A program made the translations under genes and the position numbers. Source: Pelagibacteraceae bacterium AG-390-L03 (lineage in GTDB: Bacteria > Pseudomonadota > Alphaproteobacteria > Pelagibacterales > Pelagibacteraceae). Taken from it: a stretch of DNA of 64,000 bases. Each line of letters opens with the position of its first letter. Position 1 is the first letter of the stretch. Of the stretch, positions 1 to 13,311 are shown in pieces. A model generated the notes under the pieces. It ran no database searches. It was not told the origin of the DNA and saw only the letters and a program-made list of their open reading frames with translations. The stretch spans positions 1-64,000 of the forward strand of contig QCHA01000005.1 in the NCBI GenBank assembly GCA_003279685.1, read 5' to 3'.

Positions 1-1
1 A

Positions 2-3000
2 AATGCTAAAAAATTAGCTAATGATGGTCTTAAAGATATTTTAGTATCAAGAGAGTCTATATTTGGTAAATTTTTACATCGAGATGTTAAAATAAATGAG
101 GAAGAAGAAGGCACTTTTGCAATAGGTACAGAACTTAATGAAACTGTAATCCAACAAATATTAGATGCTAATATATATTCTCTACAAATCTCTATAACAA
201 ACTCAATTAACAAGGGTCCTTACTTGTTAACTACTATTTTAAACGATAAAAATAATTCAAAAGATGAAGCTATTACAGAAATATATAAAATGCTTAGACC
301 TGGTGAGCCACCAACAATTGAAATAGCTACTCAAATTTTCAACAATCTATTCTTTAGCTCAGACAGATACGATCTTTCTGATGTTGGTCGTGTAAAAATG
401 AATTCAAGATTAGAGCAAGAATGTTCAGATAAAATTACAATCTTAAGAAATGACGACATTATAGCTATTGTCCATAAAATGTTAGATTTAAGAGATGGAA
501 AAGATGATGTTGATGACATTGATCATTTAGGAAATAGAAGAGTTCGATCTGTTGGTGAGTTAGTTGAAAATCAAGCTCGTATAGGTGTATACAGAATGGA
601 AAGAGCTATTAAAGAGAAAATGACAACCTTAGATGTTGAATCAGCAATGCCTCAAGATTTAATTAACGCAAAACCATTAACAGTTTCTCTTAAAGATTTT
701 TTTGCAAGCTCTCAGCTTTCACAATTTATGGATCAAACTAATCCTTTATCTGAGATTACACACAAAAGAAGAGTTTCAGCATTAGGACCTGGTGGTTTAA
801 CAAGAGAAAGAGCTGGCTTTGAAGTTCGAGACGTTCACCCAACTCATTATGGAAGAATTTGTCCAATTGAAACTCCAGAAGGACCAAATATTGGTTTAAT
901 AAACAGTCTATCAACTTATGCAAAAATAAATAAATATGGTTTTATAGAAAGCCCGTACAAAAAAGTTAAGGATGGAGTCGTTCAGAACAATGTTGAGTAT
1001 TTATCTGCAATGGAAGAAACTAAATTTACCATTGCCCAAGCAAACACAAAATTAGATAAAAATGGAAAAATAACTGAAGAACTAGTTTCTTGCAGACAAA
1101 ACTTAAATTTCCTTTTAGCTAAACCCGACACTATTGATTATATCGATGTATCACCTAAGCAGCTAGTATCAGTTGCAGCATCATTAATTCCTTTCTTGGA
1201 AAATGACGATGCTAACAGAGCTCTAATGGGATCAAACATGATGAGACAAGCAGTTCCATTATTAAAACCTGAGTCTCCATTAGTTGGAACAGGTATTGAA
1301 AGTGATGTTGCTTTAGATTCTGGTGTTACTATTGTTGCAAAACGTGATGGTACAGTTGATAAAATTGATGGAAAAAGAATTGTTATTAAAGCAACTGAAG
1401 AAACCGATTTTTCTAAATCAGGTGTTGATATTTACAATTTACAAAAATTTAAAAGATCAAATCAAAACACATGTATCAACCAAAAACCATTGGTAAGAGT
1501 TGGCGATAAAGTAAGATCTGGAGATATTATAGCTGACGGTCCATCTACTAAATTAGGTGAATTAGCGTTAGGTAAAAATGTTACTGTAGCCTTTATGCCA
1601 TGGCAAGGTTACAATTTTGAAGACTCAATTCTAATTTCTGAAAGATGTGTAACAGACGATGTCTTTACTTCTGTTCATATCGTTGAATATGAAATTATGG
1701 CTAGAGATACGAAATTAGGAGAAGAAGATATTACTAGAGACATTCCAAACGTTAATGAAGAAGCACTAAAAAACCTCGATGAATCAGGAATAGTTTATAT
1801 AGGAGCCGAAGTAAATGCTGGCGATATTCTAGTTGGAAAAGTAACCCCTAAAGGTGACTCTGCTTCAGGACCTGAAGAAAAATTATTAAGATCAATTTTT
1901 GGTGAAAAAGCTATTGATGTAACAGATACATCTTTAAGAATGTCTAGAGGTAGCAGCGGAACTGTTGTTGATGTAAGAGTATTTAATAGACATGGTATAG
2001 AGAAAGACGAGAGATCTATTACAATCGAGAGAGCTGAAATTGAAGAAGTACAACAAGATAAAATTGTTGAGGAAGAAATTTTAGAAAGAAGTATTAAACA
2101 AAGAGCATCTCAGTTCTTATCAGGATCATCTTTAACTAAAAAAGTAAAAGATTTATCTGAAGGAACTAAATTAGATTTTGAAGCAATAAATAACCTATCT
2201 ATTAATGATGTTTTTAAAATTACAGTTGGCAATGTTAATGATGAAGCAACTTTAGCTCAACTTAAAGATCAGTATAACAAAGCCAAGCAAGATATTACAG
2301 AGAGATTTGAAGATAAAGTTTTGAAAATTAGAAGTGGTGATGATTTATTACCAAGCGTAATGAAAATGGTTAAAGTTTTTGTTGCAATAAAAAGAAGACT
2401 TAGACCAGGTGATAAAATGTCTGGAAGACATGGCAACAAAGGTGTTGTTAGTAAAATAGTACCTGTTGAAGATATGCCGTACAGAGAAGATGGAAGACCA
2501 GTTGATATAGTTTTAAACCCACTTGGTGTTCCAAGTCGTATGAATGTTGGACAAATTTTAGAAACTCATCTTGGATGGGCTTGTAAAGAATTTGGTGAAG
2601 AGGTTAAAAAATTAGTTAATGAAAATAATAAAAAAATTGAAAAAACAGAAAAAATATCAAAATTCTTAAAATCAGTTTATGGAGAAGAAATTTTCAATGA
2701 AAAAGTTGAAAAATTATCCAAACCTGAATTTAAAGATTTATGTGAAAATTTACAAAATGGTATAGCAATTTCAACGCCTGTATTTGACGGTGCCAAAGAG
2801 AAAAATGTTACAGAAATGTTAGAACTTGCGAAATTACCTGGATCAGGACAAACATATTTGTGGGATGGTAGAACAGGTGAAAAATTTGATAGACCTGTAA
2901 CTGTTGGAATAATCTATATGCTTAAACTCCACCATTTAGTTGAGGATAAAATACACGCAAGATCTACTGGACCTTATAGTTTAGTAACACAGCAACCATT

Positions 3001-3247
3001 AGGTGGTAAGGCTCAATTAGGAGGTCAAAGATTTGGTGAGATGGAAGTATGGGCATTAGAAGCTTATGGAGCATCGTACACTCTTCAAGAAATATTAACT
3101 GTAAAATCAGACGACGTAGCGGGTAGGGTTAAAGTTTATGAAACTATAGTAAAAGGTGAGGAGAATTTTGAGTCAGGAATTCCAGAGTCATTTAACGTTC
3201 TAGTCAAAGAAATTAAATCATTAGCATTAAACGTGGAGCTTAATTAA
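2..3247 (+). CDS. rpoB: DNA-directed RNA polymerase subunit beta (5' end outside window)
   Basis: Frame is open from the window edge ([29 protein letters not shown]...); conserved RpoB motifs such as [22 protein letters not shown] and [15 protein letters not shown]; followed by rpoC. Confidence 0.98.
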   Translation, partial: NAKKLANDGLKDILVSRESIFGKFLHRDVKINEEEEGTFAIGTELNETVIQQILDANIYSLQISITNSINKGPYLLTTILNDKNNSKDEAITEIYKMLRPGEPPTIEIATQIFNNLFFSSDRYDLSDVGRVKMNSRLEQECSDKITILRNDDIIAIVHKMLDLRDGKDDVDDIDHLGNRRVRSVGELVENQARIGVYRMERAIKEKMTTLDVESAMPQDLINAKPLTVSLKDFFASSQLSQFMDQTNPLSEITHKRRVSALGPGGLTRERAGFEVRDVHPTHYGRICPIETPEGPNIGLINSLSTYAKINKYGFIESPYKKVKDGVVQNNVEYLSAMEETKFTIAQANTKLDKNGKITEELVSCRQNLNFLLAKPDTIDYIDVSPKQLVSVAASLIPFLENDDANRALMGSNMMRQAVPLLKPESPLVGTGIESDVALDSGVTIVAKRDGTVDKIDGKRIVIKATEETDFSKSGVDIYNLQKFKRSNQNTCINQKPLVRVGDKVRSGDIIADGPSTKLGELALGKNVTVAFMPWQGYNFEDSILISERCVTDDVFTSVHIVEYEIMARDTKLGEEDITRDIPNVNEEALKNLDESGIVYIGAEVNAGDILVGKVTPKGDSASGPEEKLLRSIFGEKAIDVTDTSLRMSRGSSGTVVDVRVFNRHGIEKDERSITIERAEIEEVQQDKIVEEEILERSIKQRASQFLSGSSLTKKVKDLSEGTKLDFEAINNLSINDVFKITVGNVNDEATLAQLKDQYNKAKQDITERFEDKVLKIRSGDDLLPSVMKMVKVFVAIKRRLRPGDKMSGRHGNKGVVSKIVPVEDMPYREDGRPVDIVLNPLGVPSRMNVGQILETHLGWACKEFGEEVKKLVNENNKKIEKTEKISKFLKSVYGEEIFNEKVEKLSKPEFKDLCENLQNGIAISTPVFDGAKEKNVTEMLELAKLPGSGQTYLWDGRTGEKFDRPVTVGIIYMLKLHHLVEDKIHARSTGPYSLVTQQPLGGKAQLGGQRFGEMEVWALEAYGASYTLQEILTVKSDDVAGRVKVYETIVKGEENFESGIPESFNVLVKEIKSLALNVELN

Positions 3248-3249
3248 AA

Positions 3250-6200
3250 ATGAAAAAAGAATTAACAGATTTATTTAAAAACACTGAAATTTCTGAAGCT
3301 CAAAATTTTAATAGCATCAAGATAACCCTAGCTAGTCCTGAAAAGATTAAGTCATGGACATTTGGAGAAATTAAAAAACCAGAAACAATAAATTATAGAA
3401 CTTTTAGACCAGAAAAAGATGGTTTATTTTGTGCTAGAATTTTTGGTCCAATTAAAGATTACGAATGTTTGTGTGGAAAATACAAACGAATGAAATTTAG
3501 GGGTATTATTTGTGAAAAATGTGGCGTTGAAGTTACAAAATCTAATGTTCGTAGAGAAAGAATGGGTCATATTAACTTAGCAACACCTGTTGCTCATATT
3601 TGGTTTTTAAAATCTTTACCTAGCAGAATAGCTTTAGCAGTTGATATGAAGCTGAAAGAAATTGAAAGAGTTTTATATTTTGAAAACTTTATCGTAATAG
3701 AACCTGGTTTAACTGGATTACAAAAAAATCAACTTCTTAATGAAGAAGAATTAGCCAAATATCAAGATGAGTTCGGTGAAGAGTCATTTGAGGCAGGGAT
3801 AGGTGCTGAAGCTGTACTACAAATGCTTAAAAATCTAGATTTAGAATTAGAAAGAAAAAAACTTATTAGCTTTATTAAAGAGACAAAATCAAAGGTTAAT
3901 GAAGAAAGAGCAATCAAAAGATTAAAATTAGTAGAGTCATTTATTGAAACTGGTCAAAAACCAGAATGGATGATTTTAACTGTAGTACCAGTTATTCCAC
4001 CAGAACTAAGACCATTGGTGCCATTAGATGGTGGTAGATTTGCTACATCAGATTTAAATGATCTTTATAGAAGAGTTATCAATAGAAATAATAGATTAAA
4101 AAGATTAATGGACCTTAAAGCTCCTGACATCATTGTTAGAAATGAAAAAAGAATGCTTCAAGAGTCAGTAGATGCATTATTTGATAATGGTCGAAGAGGA
4201 AGGGTAATAACCGGAACTGGAAAGAGACCACTTAAATCTTTAGCAGAAATGCTAAAAGGTAAACAAGGTAGATTTAGACAAAACTTACTTGGTAAAAGAG
4301 TGGATTACTCTGGAAGATCAGTAATTGTTGTTGGTCCAGATTTAAAACTTCATGAATGCGGTCTACCAAAAAAAATGGCTTTAGAGCTGTTTAAACCATT
4401 TTTATATGCAAGATTAAACAAACTTGGATTAGCATCTACAATCAAACAAGCTAAAAAATTAGTTGAAAAAGAAACAAACGCTGTTTGGGACGCTTTAGAA
4501 TTAATTGTCAGAGAACATCCAGTAATCTTAAACAGAGCCCCAACACTTCACAGATTAGGTGTTCAAGCATTTGAACCGAAACTTATAGAAGGTGATGCAA
4601 TTGAATTACATCCCTTAACTTGTGCTGCTTTTAATGCTGACTTTGACGGTGATCAAATGGCTGTGCACGTTCCATTAAGTCTGGAAGCTCAATTAGAAGC
4701 AAGAATATTAATGCTTTCTACAAATAATATTTTATCTCCATCAAATGGAAAACCAATCATTGTACCTAGTCAGGATATGATTTTAGGTATTTATTACCTT
4801 TCTCAAGAACCTTTAACAGACAAACCTTCAGGGTATTTTGTTGATGTTGATGCCATAGAGTTTGCTTTAGCTTCTGATCAAATTAAAGTTCATAGCACTA
4901 TTATATCGAGAATTGAAACTGTTGATGAGAATGGAAACAATAAGTTTGAAAAATACACTTCAACAGCTGGAAGATTTTTATTAGCAAACTTACTCCCAAA
5001 AAACAGTAATATTAAATTTTCTTTAGTTGATAGATTATTACCGAAGAAAACAGTATCTGAAATTATTGATGTTGTATTTAGATTTTGTGGACAAAAAACA
5101 ACAGTTATATTTTGTGATAAATTAAAAGACCTAGGTTTCAAACACGCGTTTAAAGCAGGAATTTCTTTTGGTAAAGATGATCTTGTAATTCCTGAGAGTA
5201 AAACTCAATTAATCGAAGATACAAAAGGTTTAATTGCTGATTACGAAACTCAATATTCTGAAGGATTAATTACAAGAGGGGAAAAATACAACAAAGTTGT
5301 AGATGCTTGGTCTAAATGTACTGATAAAGTTGCTGGTGAAATGATGAAAGGAATTTCAGCTACAGAAAAAACACCAGAAGGACTAAAAATTAATTCAGTT
5401 TATATGATGGCTGATAGTGGGGCTAGAGGATCTGCGGCTCAGATGAAGCAACTTGCAGGTATGAGAGGTCTAATTGCAAAACCTTCAGGTGAAATTATCG
5501 AAAGTCCAATTATTTCAAACTTTAAAGAAGGTTTAACAGCTTTAGAATACTTTAACTCAACTCACGGAGCAAGAAAAGGTCTTGCTGATACTGCTCTTAA
5601 AACAGCTAGTTCAGGGTATTTAACAAGAAGACTATGTGATGTTGCTCAAGATTTAACTATTACAAAAAAAGCTTGTGATTGTAAAAAACCAGGATTTATT
5701 GAACTTTCAGAAATTTTAGAAGGTGGAAACATTGTAGTAAGTTTATCTGAAAGAGCGTTAGGAAGAATTACATTTGATGAAGTTAAACATCCATTGACTG
5801 GTGAAGTTATAATTAAAAAAGAACAAATGATTGATGAAGCTATATGTGATCAAATTGATGCAGCAGGCGTTAAATCAATTAAAGTTTACTCAGTAATGAC
5901 TTGTGGCTCAAAAGAGGGCGTTTGTGCTACTTCTTACGGTAGAGATCTATCTAGAGGGAAAATGGTACATGTTGGTGAAGCAATTGGTATGATTTCTGCT
6001 CAATCAATTGGTGAACCTGGAACTCAGTTGACTATGAGAACTTTCCACGTTGGTGGAACAGCATCTGTAAAACAAGATTCTCAAATTGTAAGTAAAAATG
6101 AAGGAACTCTTAAAATTTTAAACTCAAATATTTTAGAAGACTCTAAGAAAAACTTAATTGTTATGGGTAGAAATACCCAATTATCTATTGAAGATGATAA

Positions 6201-7428
6201 TGGAGTTCAAGTTGCAGTTTATAAAGTTGCTTATGGATCAAAATTATTTTTTAACAATGGTGATAAAGTAAAAGCAAATTCAAAAATTTGTGAATGGGAT
6301 CCATACACAACTCCTGTAATAGCTGAAAAAAGTGGTACAGCAAGTTTTGTTGATTTAATTGATGGAGTTTCAATTCAAGAAACTACAGATGATGCTACTG
6401 GAATATCATCTAAATCGGTTATTGATTGGAGAGCTCAATCGAAAAGCACAGATTTAAAACCTAGAATTACTCTTAGAGATGAAAAAGGAAATGTTATTAA
6501 AAAAGCTGACGACAATGAAGCAAGATATTATCTTGTACCAGACTCAATCCTCTCAATTAAAGATGGTCAAAAAGTTTTTGCAGGTGATGTAATCGCAAGA
6601 CTTCCGAAAGAAACTACTAAGACAAAAGATATCACAGGAGGTCTACCAAGAGTTGCTGAATTATTTGAAGCAAGAAAAGCAAAAGATAGTGCAATTATTG
6701 CTGAAAATGATGGACAAGTTGTATTTGGCAAAGAAGTTAGAGGAAAACAAAGAGTATCTATTGTACCTGAAGATGGTGCCGAGCCTTCAAACTATTTAAT
6801 TCCAAAAGGAAAACATATCAATTTTAATCCAGGTGAAAAAATCCAAAAAGGGGAATATCTACTTGATGGACAACCTTTACCTCATGATATTTTAAGAGTG
6901 TTAGGAATTAAAGAATTAACTGAGTATTTTGTAAATCAAGTTCAAGAAGTTTACAGATTGCAAGGTGTAATCATTAATGACAAACACATTGAAACAATTT
7001 TAAGACAAATGCTTAAAAAAGTTGAAGTAAAAGTTCCAGGTGACTCTAGTTATTTACCAGGTGAAGTTATTGATAGAATAAAATTTGATAATACAAATGA
7101 AAAACTAGTAGCAGAAGGTAAAACACCTGCTGTAGGCGAACGTGTATTAATGGGTATTACTAAAGCTTCATTGCAAACTGAATCGTTCATCTCAGCTGCT
7201 TCATTCCAAGAAACTACAAGAGTGTTAACTGATGCTGCAATTAAAGGTAAAGTTGATCCATTAAATGGTCTTAAAGAGAACGTCATTGTAGGTAGATTGG
7301 TTCCAGCTGGTACTGGTAGTATCAAGAATAAGTGGAATAAAAAAGCACTTGAGGATGATAATAATTTTATTGCAGAGCAAGATAAAATAGAAACATCTGA
7401 AGCTTCAGAAACTCCTGTAAATCAATAA
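3250..7428 (+). CDS. rpoC: DNA-directed RNA polymerase subunit beta'
   Basis: 1392 aa; [16 protein letters not shown] catalytic motif and zinc-binding [22 protein letters not shown]. Confidence 0.99.
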   Translation: MKKELTDLFKNTEISEAQNFNSIKITLASPEKIKSWTFGEIKKPETINYRTFRPEKDGLFCARIFGPIKDYECLCGKYKRMKFRGIICEKCGVEVTKSNVRRERMGHINLATPVAHIWFLKSLPSRIALAVDMKLKEIERVLYFENFIVIEPGLTGLQKNQLLNEEELAKYQDEFGEESFEAGIGAEAVLQMLKNLDLELERKKLISFIKETKSKVNEERAIKRLKLVESFIETGQKPEWMILTVVPVIPPELRPLVPLDGGRFATSDLNDLYRRVINRNNRLKRLMDLKAPDIIVRNEKRMLQESVDALFDNGRRGRVITGTGKRPLKSLAEMLKGKQGRFRQNLLGKRVDYSGRSVIVVGPDLKLHECGLPKKMALELFKPFLYARLNKLGLASTIKQAKKLVEKETNAVWDALELIVREHPVILNRAPTLHRLGVQAFEPKLIEGDAIELHPLTCAAFNADFDGDQMAVHVPLSLEAQLEARILMLSTNNILSPSNGKPIIVPSQDMILGIYYLSQEPLTDKPSGYFVDVDAIEFALASDQIKVHSTIISRIETVDENGNNKFEKYTSTAGRFLLANLLPKNSNIKFSLVDRLLPKKTVSEIIDVVFRFCGQKTTVIFCDKLKDLGFKHAFKAGISFGKDDLVIPESKTQLIEDTKGLIADYETQYSEGLITRGEKYNKVVDAWSKCTDKVAGEMMKGISATEKTPEGLKINSVYMMADSGARGSAAQMKQLAGMRGLIAKPSGEIIESPIISNFKEGLTALEYFNSTHGARKGLADTALKTASSGYLTRRLCDVAQDLTITKKACDCKKPGFIELSEILEGGNIVVSLSERALGRITFDEVKHPLTGEVIIKKEQMIDEAICDQIDAAGVKSIKVYSVMTCGSKEGVCATSYGRDLSRGKMVHVGEAIGMISAQSIGEPGTQLTMRTFHVGGTASVKQDSQIVSKNEGTLKILNSNILEDSKKNLIVMGRNTQLSIEDDNGVQVAVYKVAYGSKLFFNNGDKVKANSKICEWDPYTTPVIAEKSGTASFVDLIDGVSIQETTDDATGISSKSVIDWRAQSKSTDLKPRITLRDEKGNVIKKADDNEARYYLVPDSILSIKDGQKVFAGDVIARLPKETTKTKDITGGLPRVAELFEARKAKDSAIIAENDGQVVFGKEVRGKQRVSIVPEDGAEPSNYLIPKGKHINFNPGEKIQKGEYLLDGQPLPHDILRVLGIKELTEYFVNQVQEVYRLQGVIINDKHIETILRQMLKKVEVKVPGDSSYLPGEVIDRIKFDNTNEKLVAEGKTPAVGERVLMGITKASLQTESFISAASFQETTRVLTDAAIKGKVDPLNGLKENVIVGRLVPAGTGSIKNKWNKKALEDDNNFIAEQDKIETSEASETPVNQ

Positions 7429-7457
7429 AAATATCACCTAATACTTGAAGTTTTAGT

Positions 7458-7485
7458 TTGACAAAGTCAGATTAATAAGTATTTT
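7458..7485 (+). promoter_or_regulatory. Candidate sigma70-type promoter for the rpsL operon (TTGACA-N16-TATTTT)
   Basis: Consensus -35 TTGACA at 7458-7463 and TATTTT at 7480-7485, in the largest intergenic gap of the window. Confidence 0.45.
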
Positions 7486-7507
7486 GGCGATATTTTTGGT
7501 TGGAATG

Positions 7508-7561
7508 TAGTACCTACTAATAGTACTAAACGCTGCCACAAAATAACCTGTCAGTTATTTT
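7508..7561 (+). promoter_or_regulatory. Candidate structured 5' leader of rpsL: two consecutive hairpins
   Basis: TAGTAC(ctactaata)GTACTA at 7508-7528 and AAAATAAC(ctgtca)GTTATTTT at 7540-7561, both perfect inverted repeats. Confidence 0.4.
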
Positions 7562-7596
7562 CCTCTAAAAATAAATTAATTAATTTTAAAAAATTT

Positions 7597-7968
7597 ATGC
7601 CAACTATTAATCAGTTGTTAAGAAAAAAAAGAGTTAAACAGTTAACAAGGAATAAAGTTCCTGCGTTACAAAAACAACCTTTAAAAAGGGGTGTGTGTGT
7701 CAAAGTTTACACAACAACTCCTAAGAAGCCTAACTCTGCATTAAGAAAAGTTGCAAGAGTAAGATTGTCAAACGGTTTCGAAGTTACTGCTTACATACCA
7801 GGTGAAGGTCATAATCTTCAAGAACACTCAGTGGTATTAATAAGAGGTGGTAGGGTAAAAGATTTGCCAGGTGTTCGTTATCATATTTTAAGAGGTAATC
7901 TTGATACACAAGGTGTTGCTAATAGAAAAAAAAGAAGATCTTTATACGGAACTAAAAAAGGTAAATAA
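7597..7968 (+). CDS. rpsL: 30S ribosomal protein S12
   Basis: [12 protein letters not shown]...[39 protein letters not shown]. Confidence 0.99.
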   Translation: MPTINQLLRKKRVKQLTRNKVPALQKQPLKRGVCVKVYTTTPKKPNSALRKVARVRLSNGFEVTAYIPGEGHNLQEHSVVLIRGGRVKDLPGVRYHILRGNLDTQGVANRKKRRSLYGTKKGK

Positions 7969-8438
7969 TGTCTAGAAAAAAAACTCAACCTAAAAAAAAT
8001 GTAGTTCCAGATCCAAAGTTTAATTCGACTATTATTCCAAAGTTAATTAATAATATAATGTATGATGGTAAAAGAGGTGTTGCGGCTAAAATAGTTTATG
8101 ACGCAATCGAAAAAATTAAAATAAAGTCTAAAGATGAACCAATAAATATTTTTAACGAAGCTATTAACAATATTAAACCAACTGTTGAAGTAAGATCAAG
8201 AAGAGTTGGTGGCGCAACGTATCAAGTTCCTGTTGAAGTAAAAAGTAAGAGAGCTCAGGCTTTAGCAATTAGATGGTTAGTTGATTCTGCAAGAAAAAGA
8301 AAAGATAAACATATGTCAGATAAGATTTTTAATGAGCTGTTCGACGCTTATGAAAAAAAAGGTGCTGCAGTAAAAAAAAGAGAGGATGTGCATAAAATGG
8401 CTGAGTCGAATAAAGCTTTTGCACACTTTAGATGGTAA
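7968..8438 (+). CDS. rpsG: 30S ribosomal protein S7
   Basis: GGATYQVPVEV and RWLVDSARKR motifs; position after rpsL. Confidence 0.98.
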   Translation: MSRKKTQPKKNVVPDPKFNSTIIPKLINNIMYDGKRGVAAKIVYDAIEKIKIKSKDEPINIFNEAINNIKPTVEVRSRRVGGATYQVPVEVKSKRAQALAIRWLVDSARKRKDKHMSDKIFNELFDAYEKKGAAVKKREDVHKMAESNKAFAHFRW

Positions 8439-8444
8439 TAAATT

Positions 8445-10523
8445 ATGGCTAGAACTCATACATTAGATAAATACAGAAACATTGGGATCATGGCCCACAT
8501 CGATGCAGGAAAAACTACTACTACTGAAAGAATTTTATACTACACAGGTAAAAGCCACAAAATAGGTGAAGTACATGATGGCGCTGCAACTATGGATTGG
8601 ATGGAACAAGAACAAGAAAGAGGAATCACAATTACTTCTGCTGCAACCACTTGTTTTTGGAATGATCATAGAATTAACATTATTGATACACCAGGTCACG
8701 TAGATTTTACAATTGAAGTTGAAAGATCTCTTAAGGTTTTAGATGGTGCGGTATGTGTTTTTGATGGTGTTGCTGGTGTAGAGCCTCAGTCAGAAACTGT
8801 TTGGAGACAGGCAGATAAATATAAAGTTCCAAGAATTTGTTTTGTTAATAAACTAGATAGAACTGGCGCTGACTTCTTTAGATGTGTAGACATGATAAGA
8901 GATAGATTAGGTTGTAAGCCATTACCTCTACAAATTCCAATTGGTATTGAAGCTTCATTATCTGGTGTTGTTGATCTAGTTAAAATGAAAGCTCAGGTTT
9001 GGAAAAATGAAGCCCTAGGTGCTGAATGGGAATACAAAGATATTCCAGATGATTTAAAAGAAATTTCTCAAAAATATAGAACTGAATTAGTTGAAACTGC
9101 TGTTGAACAAGACGAAAAATTAATGGAAGCTTATTTAAATGGCGATGAAATAAAAGAGGAAGATTTAATAAGATGCATTAGAAAAGGAACTTTAAACTTT
9201 AGTTTTGTTCCAATTACTACTGGTTCTGCTTTTAAAAATAAAGGAGTACAGCCATTACTTGATGCAACAATTAATTATCTTCCTAGCCCAATTGATATTG
9301 GATCAATTAAAGGAACTAAACCAGGATCAGAGGAAGAATTAGAAATGAAATTTGAAGATTCTGTTCCTTTTTCTGCTTTAGCTTTTAAAGTTGCTAATGA
9401 TCCATTTGTAGGTTCGCTTACTTTTATTAGAATTTATTCTGGAACAATTAAAACTGGTACAGCTGTTTATAATACGTCAAAAGATAAAGAAGAAAGAGTT
9501 GGCAGAATGCTTTTAATGCATGCTAATTCAAGAGAAGATATCAAGGAGGCAAATGCCGGAGACATCGTAGCATTAGCAGGTTTAAAAAATACTATAACAG
9601 GTCACACACTATGTGATGAAAATAACCCTGTGCTACTTGAGCCAATGGAATTTCCAGAGCCTGTTATCGAAATTGCTGTAGAGCCAAAAACAAAAGCTGA
9701 CCAAGAAAAAATGGGTGAAGCGTTAGGAAGACTTGCAGCAGAAGATCCTTCTTTTAGGGTCACATCTGATGAAGAATCTGGACAAACGATTATTAAAGGC
9801 ATGGGTGAGCTGCATTTAGATATTATTGTTGATAGAATGAAAAGAGAATTTAAAGTTGAAGCTAATGTTGGAGCTCCTCAAGTTGCCTATAGAGAAACAT
9901 TAGAAAATGCTTCAGAAGTAGAATACACACACAAAAAACAAAGCGGTGGTGCGGGTCAATTTGCAAAAGTTAAACTTCTTGTTGAACCTCAAGAGCCAGG
10001 TGCAGGAAGATCAGTTGAAAGTAAAATTAAAGGTGGAGCTATCCCTAAAGAATTTATTCCGGGTGTAGAAAAAGGTATTGAAACAGTGTCAGATAATGGA
10101 ATTTTAGCAGGATTTCCAATGATCGATTATAAAGTTACAATTATTGATGGATTACACCACGATGTAGACTCCAGTGTTCTTGCTTTTGAACTTGCTAGCA
10201 GAGCTTGCTTTAAAGAGGCTTGTACTAAAGGAACTTTAAAACTTCTTGAACCTGTTATGAGAGTAGAAGTAGTTACACCTGAAGATTATATGGGTGATGT
10301 AATAGGTGATTTAAATAGTCGAAGAGGTCAAATTAGCACTCAAGAACAAAGAGGTAATGCAACAGTAATTACAGCTATGGTCCCTTTAGCAAACATGTTT
10401 GGGTATATTAACAATTTAAGATCAATGTCTCAAGGAAGAGCCCAATACTCAATGTTCTTTGACCATTACTCTAAAGTGCCACAAAACGTACAGGACGAAG
10501 TAACCAAAAAGATTGCTGGGTAA
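8445..10523 (+). CDS. fusA: Elongation factor G
   Basis: 692 aa; [25 protein letters not shown] and [16 protein letters not shown]. Confidence 0.99.
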   Translation: MARTHTLDKYRNIGIMAHIDAGKTTTTERILYYTGKSHKIGEVHDGAATMDWMEQEQERGITITSAATTCFWNDHRINIIDTPGHVDFTIEVERSLKVLDGAVCVFDGVAGVEPQSETVWRQADKYKVPRICFVNKLDRTGADFFRCVDMIRDRLGCKPLPLQIPIGIEASLSGVVDLVKMKAQVWKNEALGAEWEYKDIPDDLKEISQKYRTELVETAVEQDEKLMEAYLNGDEIKEEDLIRCIRKGTLNFSFVPITTGSAFKNKGVQPLLDATINYLPSPIDIGSIKGTKPGSEEELEMKFEDSVPFSALAFKVANDPFVGSLTFIRIYSGTIKTGTAVYNTSKDKEERVGRMLLMHANSREDIKEANAGDIVALAGLKNTITGHTLCDENNPVLLEPMEFPEPVIEIAVEPKTKADQEKMGEALGRLAAEDPSFRVTSDEESGQTIIKGMGELHLDIIVDRMKREFKVEANVGAPQVAYRETLENASEVEYTHKKQSGGAGQFAKVKLLVEPQEPGAGRSVESKIKGGAIPKEFIPGVEKGIETVSDNGILAGFPMIDYKVTIIDGLHHDVDSSVLAFELASRACFKEACTKGTLKLLEPVMRVEVVTPEDYMGDVIGDLNSRRGQISTQEQRGNATVITAMVPLANMFGYINNLRSMSQGRAQYSMFFDHYSKVPQNVQDEVTKKIAG

Positions 10524-10525
10524 TT

Positions 10526-10834
10526 ATGGAAAAACAAAATATTAGAATTAAACTTAGAGCATACGATAATAAAATTTTAGATGCTTCTACCGAAGAAATA
10601 GTTAACACTGTCAAGAGAACAGGTGCAACTATTAAAGGACCTATTCCATTACCAACTAGAATAGAAAGATACACAGTTTTAAAAGGCCCTCATATTGACA
10701 AAAAAAGTAGAGAACAATTTGAGTCTAGAACTCATAAAAGATTAATAGATATTATAGAGCCAACACCACAAACAGTAGAAGCTTTAATGAAACTAGACCT
10801 TGCGTCAGGTGTTGATGTGGAGATAAAGATTTAA
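10526..10834 (+). CDS. rpsJ: 30S ribosomal protein S10
   Basis: [16 protein letters not shown]...[29 protein letters not shown]. Confidence 0.98.
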   Translation: MEKQNIRIKLRAYDNKILDASTEEIVNTVKRTGATIKGPIPLPTRIERYTVLKGPHIDKKSREQFESRTHKRLIDIIEPTPQTVEALMKLDLASGVDVEIKI

Positions 10835-10836
10835 TT

Positions 10837-11547
10837 ATGTCTGAGATAGCTCTAATAGGAAAAAAAATAGGTATGACTAGAGAGTTTTATAAAACTGGAC
10901 AGTTAGTTCCTGTAACTGTGCTTAAAGTAGAAAAAGCTAGAGTTATTCAAGTTATTGATGAAGAAAAAAGAGGCTATAAAGCTGTTCAACTTGGTTATGG
11001 AAAAATAAAGAATTCGAAACTTACAAAGGCGATGAAAGGTTTTTTTGCTAAAAAGAACACAGAAGCAAAGAAAACACTTAAAGAATATAGAGTGAAAGAT
11101 ACAGAAAATTATAAAGAAGGTAATGAGTTTGGCTTAGAAATATTCAAAGATATTAAATTTGTAGACACAAGATCAAAGACAATAGGAAAAGGTTTTGCTG
11201 GTGCAATGAAAAGGTGGAATTTTGGTGGTTTAAGGGCCAGCCACGGTGTTTCAGTTTCACATAGAGCTCATGGTTCAACAGGACATAGTCAAGATCCTGG
11301 CAAAGTATTTAAAGGGAAAAAAATGGCAGGTCACATGGGTAACAGATTAAGAACAATGCTTAACATTGAAATAATTAAAACAGATTTAGAAAATGAACTT
11401 TTGTATTTAAAAGGATCAATTCCAGGATCAAAAAATACTGAAATTGTAGTGAGAAAATCAATTAAAAATATAAATAAAATGACAATTTCAGAAAAGATTG
11501 CTGCAGCAGAAGAAGCTAAAAAAACACCTGATAAAAAGAAAAAATAA
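10837..11547 (+). CDS. rplC: 50S ribosomal protein L3
   Basis: GKKIGMTREF; RASHGVSVSHRAHGSTGHSQDPGKVFKGKKMAGHMG. Confidence 0.98.
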   Translation: MSEIALIGKKIGMTREFYKTGQLVPVTVLKVEKARVIQVIDEEKRGYKAVQLGYGKIKNSKLTKAMKGFFAKKNTEAKKTLKEYRVKDTENYKEGNEFGLEIFKDIKFVDTRSKTIGKGFAGAMKRWNFGGLRASHGVSVSHRAHGSTGHSQDPGKVFKGKKMAGHMGNRLRTMLNIEIIKTDLENELLYLKGSIPGSKNTEIVVRKSIKNINKMTISEKIAAAEEAKKTPDKKKK

Positions 11548-12170
11548 TGAAAATAGAAAAAATTAGTATTGATGGAAAAAAAGACACTATTGAAGTGTTG
11601 GATAAAATTTTTTCTGCAAAAATTAATAGTAAATTAGTAAGTAGCGTGTTGTATAAAACAAATGCCAATTATAAAGGTAGACATGCTAAAACCAAACAGC
11701 AAAATGAAGTGAGTGGTCCTACATCAAAGATTTATGCTCAAAAAGGAACTGGTGGAGCTAGACACGCAAGTAGAAAAGCCCCAATATTTGTTGGTGGTGG
11801 TATAGCACATGGTCCTAAAGGCGAGCTTGCTTACAAAAGAAGAAAATTAAACAAAAATGAAAAGAAATTAAGTGTTGCCTCATTAATTACTGAAAAGAAT
11901 AACAATAAAAATTTACTAATACTAAGTGATTTTTCTGCAGAAATTAAGAAAACAAAAGAGATGAATGCAATTATTCAAAAATTAGAAATATCAAATTCTT
12001 TAATTATTTTAGATAAAACTTCAAAAGAAAAAATTGAAAAATCAGCTAGAAACATTCCAAATGTTAAAGTAACAGATGTAAATCATTTTAGCTCTTACGA
12101 TATTATAAAATTTAAAAAAGTTGTCTTTACTGAAAGTTCAGTAAAAGAACTAGAAAAGAGATATTCTTAA
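11547..12170 (+). CDS. rplD: 50S ribosomal protein L4
   Basis: QKGTGGARHASRKAPIFVGGGIAHGPK motif; S10-operon position. Confidence 0.97.
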   Translation: MKIEKISIDGKKDTIEVLDKIFSAKINSKLVSSVLYKTNANYKGRHAKTKQQNEVSGPTSKIYAQKGTGGARHASRKAPIFVGGGIAHGPKGELAYKRRKLNKNEKKLSVASLITEKNNNKNLLILSDFSAEIKKTKEMNAIIQKLEISNSLIILDKTSKEKIEKSARNIPNVKVTDVNHFSSYDIIKFKKVVFTESSVKELEKRYS

Positions 12171-12171
12171 A

Positions 12172-12465
12172 ATGGATAAAATACATTTATACGATAAAAT
12201 TGTTTCTCCAATGGTTACCGAGAAATCAACTAATTTATCTGAACAAAATAAAATTGTTTTTAAAGTTCCTGCAGGTGCAAACAAAACAAATTTGAAAAAA
12301 AATATTGAAAAAATTTTTAAAGTAAATGTGACTAAGATTAATATAATCAATAAACAGAACAGAATTAAAATAACCAGAGGAAAAAAAGTTAGAGTTTCTG
12401 GGTTTAAAAAAGCAATAATAACACTTAAAAAAGGTCAAAGCATTGATCTAACAACAGGTATTTAA
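12172..12465 (+). CDS. rplW: 50S ribosomal protein L23
   Basis: Size and S10-operon position; VSPMVTEKST...KVPAGANKTNLKKNIEKIFKV. Confidence 0.95.
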   Translation: MDKIHLYDKIVSPMVTEKSTNLSEQNKIVFKVPAGANKTNLKKNIEKIFKVNVTKINIINKQNRIKITRGKKVRVSGFKKAIITLKKGQSIDLTTGI

Positions 12466-12468
12466 TAA

Positions 12469-13311
12469 ATGGCACTAAAAACTTTTAAACCTTATACAAA
12501 ATCTACTAGAGGAACTATCTTAGTTGATAGAACTGGTCTGTGGAAAGGTAAACCTTTCAAATCACTTGTATCACCAAAAAATGCAATGAAAGGAAGAAAT
12601 AATAATGGACATATAACTAATATTAATAGATCTGGTGGACATAAAAAGATGTATAGACATGTAGATTTTTACCGTAAAAAATTTGACATGGAAGCAACTG
12701 TAGAAAGAATTGAATATGATCCTAATAGATCCTGTTATATCATGCTAGTAAAATTTGAAGATGGTTCTCATGCTTACTATTTAGCGCCACAAAAAATAAA
12801 AGTGGGTGATAAAATTGAAAACGGATCTAAAAAAGAAATTAAAGTTGGAAATTGCATGCCACTTCAGGATATTCCTGTTGGTATAAATATTCATAACGTT
12901 GAAATTCAACCAGGTGCTGGTGGTAAAATCGCTAGATCTGCAGGTTCTTCAGTTACTATTAGTGGATTGGATGGAAACTACAGTTTAATCAAATTAGCAT
13001 CAGGAGAAGTAAGAAAAATAGACTCTAGATCATTAGCTACTATTGGGACATTAACTAATCCTGATCAAAAAAATATTAAAATTGGAAAAGCAGGAAGATC
13101 AAGATGGCTTGGAAGAAAACCACACACAAGAGGAGTTGTGAAAAACCCAGTTGATCACCCTCATGGTGGTGGTGAAGGTAAATCAGCAGGAGGTAGACAT
13201 CCAGTTTCACCTACAGGTCAATCTGCAAAAGGATTAAAAACAAGAGACAACAAGAGAACAGATAAATTTATAGTTAAAAGAAGAAACAAAAGGAAGGACA
13301 CTAAAAAATAA
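12469..13311 (+). CDS. rplB: 50S ribosomal protein L2
   Basis: [32 protein letters not shown]-type motif. Confidence 0.99.
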   Translation: MALKTFKPYTKSTRGTILVDRTGLWKGKPFKSLVSPKNAMKGRNNNGHITNINRSGGHKKMYRHVDFYRKKFDMEATVERIEYDPNRSCYIMLVKFEDGSHAYYLAPQKIKVGDKIENGSKKEIKVGNCMPLQDIPVGINIHNVEIQPGAGGKIARSAGSSVTISGLDGNYSLIKLASGEVRKIDSRSLATIGTLTNPDQKNIKIGKAGRSRWLGRKPHTRGVVKNPVDHPHGGGEGKSAGGRHPVSPTGQSAKGLKTRDNKRTDKFIVKRRNKRKDTKK

